DNA of 64,000 nucleotides. Origin: Nocardioides sp. zg-1230 (lineage in GTDB: Bacteria; Actinomycetota; Actinomycetes; Propionibacteriales; Nocardioidaceae). The stretch lies in NCBI RefSeq assembly GCF_013155335.1, contig NZ_JABJQZ010000002.1, forward strand, positions 496,001 through 560,000, written 5' to 3'. The notes below the pieces were generated by a model. That model was not told where the DNA came from, made no database searches, and worked only from the letters and a program-made list of their open reading frames with translations. The first letter of the stretch is position 1; the number at the start of each line of letters is the position of its first letter. Below are positions 63,036 to 64,000 of the stretch, piece by piece. The position numbers were made by a program, and so were the translations under genes.

Positions 63036-63473
63036 TCAGCCGTCGATCCCGTAGACGCCGGCGACAAGGTCGGCGTGAGCGTCGAGGCCGATGCGACGAA
63101 GGTGAGCGAGCAAGATCGGGATTGGCGGCCAGTTTCGTCGCGGCGTGGGACTTGAGACCCCCGAGTAGGCCCCGCCCCCAACCCCGGTATAGAGACCGCC
63201 GCCAACGCCCGTGTAGCAACCGCCGCCAACACCGGTGTACAGGCCACTGCCAACGCCGGTGTAGCAACCGCCGCCAACACCGGTATAGAGGCCACCACCG
63301 ACCCCGGTGTACGCCCCTCCGCCAACACCCGTGTAGGCACCACCACCGACACCTGTGTAAGCGCCGCCACCGACTCCCGTATAGAGGCCGCCACCAACTC
63401 CGGTGTACTGGCCGCCACCCACACCTGAGTAGCGATCGCGAGGCCAGCCGTTTGGGTCGATCCAGTCAGTCAT
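63036..63473 (-). CDS. Glycine-rich tandem-repeat protein (YTGVGGGx)
   Basis: A 145-residue protein: a conserved-looking head (MTDWIDPNGWPRDRYSGV), eleven 8-residue repeats YTGVGGGx with x = Q, L, A or C (residues 15-102), and a short helical tail (NWPPIPILLAHLRRIGLDAHADLVAGV). No TM or signal. Similar repeat-plus-tail proteins occur in scattered bacteria with no known function; a beta-solenoid or fibre is likely. Confidence 0.7.
   Translation of the reverse strand: MTDWIDPNGWPRDRYSGVGGGQYTGVGGGLYTGVGGGAYTGVGGGAYTGVGGGAYTGVGGGLYTGVGGGCYTGVGSGLYTGVGGGCYTGVGGGLYTGVGGGAYSGVSSPTPRRNWPPIPILLAHLRRIGLDAHADLVAGVYGIDG
63168..63431 (-). repeat. 24-bp coding tandem repeat (11 units)
   Basis: Eleven in-frame 24-base units with silent and conservative differences, encoding YTGVGGGx. 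The divergence between units argues for an old, selected repeat rather than recent slippage. Confidence 0.92.
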
Positions 63474-63511
63474 GAGTTCAGTGTGCAGCCAGCCACCGAC
63501 ACTCAACGCGC

Positions 63512-63531
63512 AGCGCGTCATTCCGCCGCGT
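63512..63531 (+). repeat. Intergenic array motif, copy 11
   Basis: AGCGCGTCATTCCGCCGCGT. Between the glycine-repeat gene and the last gene. Confidence 0.75.
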
Positions 63532-63612
63532 GAGCGTCAGGTCCCGGACGAGGTGCCGCGCCCGCTGAATCACCGGGGATGTCGTCCTGTGGCTCGGCGG
63601 GTCGAGCCGGGG

Positions 63613-63999
63613 CTACCGATGGGCGTCGCCTGGCTCGTCGTCCTCGCGGCCTGCTCGGCGCTGTGCCTGCGTGTAGGTGAACGCGGTCAGGCCGCTCAGA
63701 AGCATAAGGAGCAGGAGCATGTCGCGGCGGTCGTTGTCGTGCTCCTGCTGGGTGGAGAGCAGGTTGAGGTACTCGATGGTGGTCCAGCCGTTGACGACCT
63801 CTTGCTGCGGCGCTCCCTCAGTGCGGGCGTTGTTCGCGTCGTCCATCGACTCGATGTCGCTGCGCGCGTCGGCGAAGGCTCCGCCCTCGGGCGCGGCGGT
63901 GTAGGCCCAGACGGCAAGGACAGCCACGAGCGCCGCGACGAGCGGGACGACGATCTTGCGCCAGTCCGCTCCCCCGCTCGGCGACTTTCCCGGCGCGAA
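63613..63999 (-). CDS. Two-TM membrane protein, 5' end outside window
   Basis: The frame is open to the window edge, so the start lies beyond it. Visible part: RKIVVPLVAALVAVLAVWAYTAA (first TM), a hydrophilic middle (DARSDIESMDDANNARTEGAPQQEVVNGWTTIEYLNLLS), a second TM (MLLLLMLLSGLTAFTYTQA) and a basic tail. No family recognised. Confidence 0.62.
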   Translation of the reverse strand, partial: FAPGKSPSGGADWRKIVVPLVAALVAVLAVWAYTAAPEGGAFADARSDIESMDDANNARTEGAPQQEVVNGWTTIEYLNLLSTQQEHDNDRRDMLLLLMLLSGLTAFTYTQAQRRAGREDDEPGDAHR

Positions 64000-64000
64000 G

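Noticed and set aside
63168..63431. CRISPR array
   Set aside because: The regular 24-bp units have no unique spacers and stay in frame as YTGVGGGx codons of a protein.
52411..63531. Classical integron attC sites or IntI
   Set aside because: No consistent GTTRRRY/RYYYAAC pair flanks the cassettes and the recombinase lacks the IntI-specific insert, so I call the array integron-like only.

Overview
The DNA comes from a high-GC actinobacterium, most likely Nocardioides or another Nocardioidaceae member. The signs are a GC content near 70 percent over the first 46 kb, frequent GTG starts, F420-type luciferase-family oxidoreductases, DUF222/13E12-type HNH and DUF5709 genes, a spore-photolyase-like radical SAM gene, and a complete actinobacterial paa (phenylacetate) block. 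This is inference from gene content; no rRNA or tRNA gene is visible.

Left part, about 1-46 kb, looks like ordinary chromosome. It holds, in order: the 3' end of a molybdopterin oxidoreductase with a His-rich transporter-like protein and a MarR regulator; an M28 aminopeptidase; an MtrA/MtrB/LpqB-like two-component operon ending in a small GerMN lipoprotein; an RhtA-like exporter divergent from a LysR regulator; a spore-photolyase-like gene and hydrolase; a four-gene stress/envelope operon (DUF3618, Holin-X and repeat proteins); a desaturase and a GCS2 ligase; a frameshifted FAD/NAD(P)-TTC38 fusion; DUF305 and a His-rich membrane protein; ACC deaminase (acdS) with its GntR regulator; two LLM oxidoreductases; and the phenylacetate block (paaZ divergent from paaABCDEI, then a TetR gene divergent from paaK). 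A SNF2-type helicase, DUF5709, a methyltransferase-fold protein and an HNH (DUF222) gene behind an SOS-box-like sequence follow.

Right part, about 46.1-64 kb, is an accessory island with visibly lower GC and mostly unrecognised genes. Its left half carries defence-like pairs: an AAA/STAND ATPase overlapping a HEPN-motif protein; a DUF6998-like nuclease-fold gene with two single-base deletions; and a NERD nuclease-domain protein overlapping an MBL-fold protein. Its right half, 52.4-63.6 kb, reads like a gene-cassette array. Eleven copies of a roughly 20-base motif (consensus about NCGCRTCNTTCCGCCGCNTG), all in the same orientation, lie one in each gap between successive genes, whichever way the genes point. 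Almost every cassette holds a single gene, and one of them is a tyrosine recombinase. This is the observation I consider most worth following up. It is integron-like in layout but lacks recognisable integron attC core sequences.

Three single-base deletions (one in the TTC38 fusion, two in the DUF6998-like gene) each fit the loss of one base from a short homopolymer. They may be assembly errors rather than real mutations.
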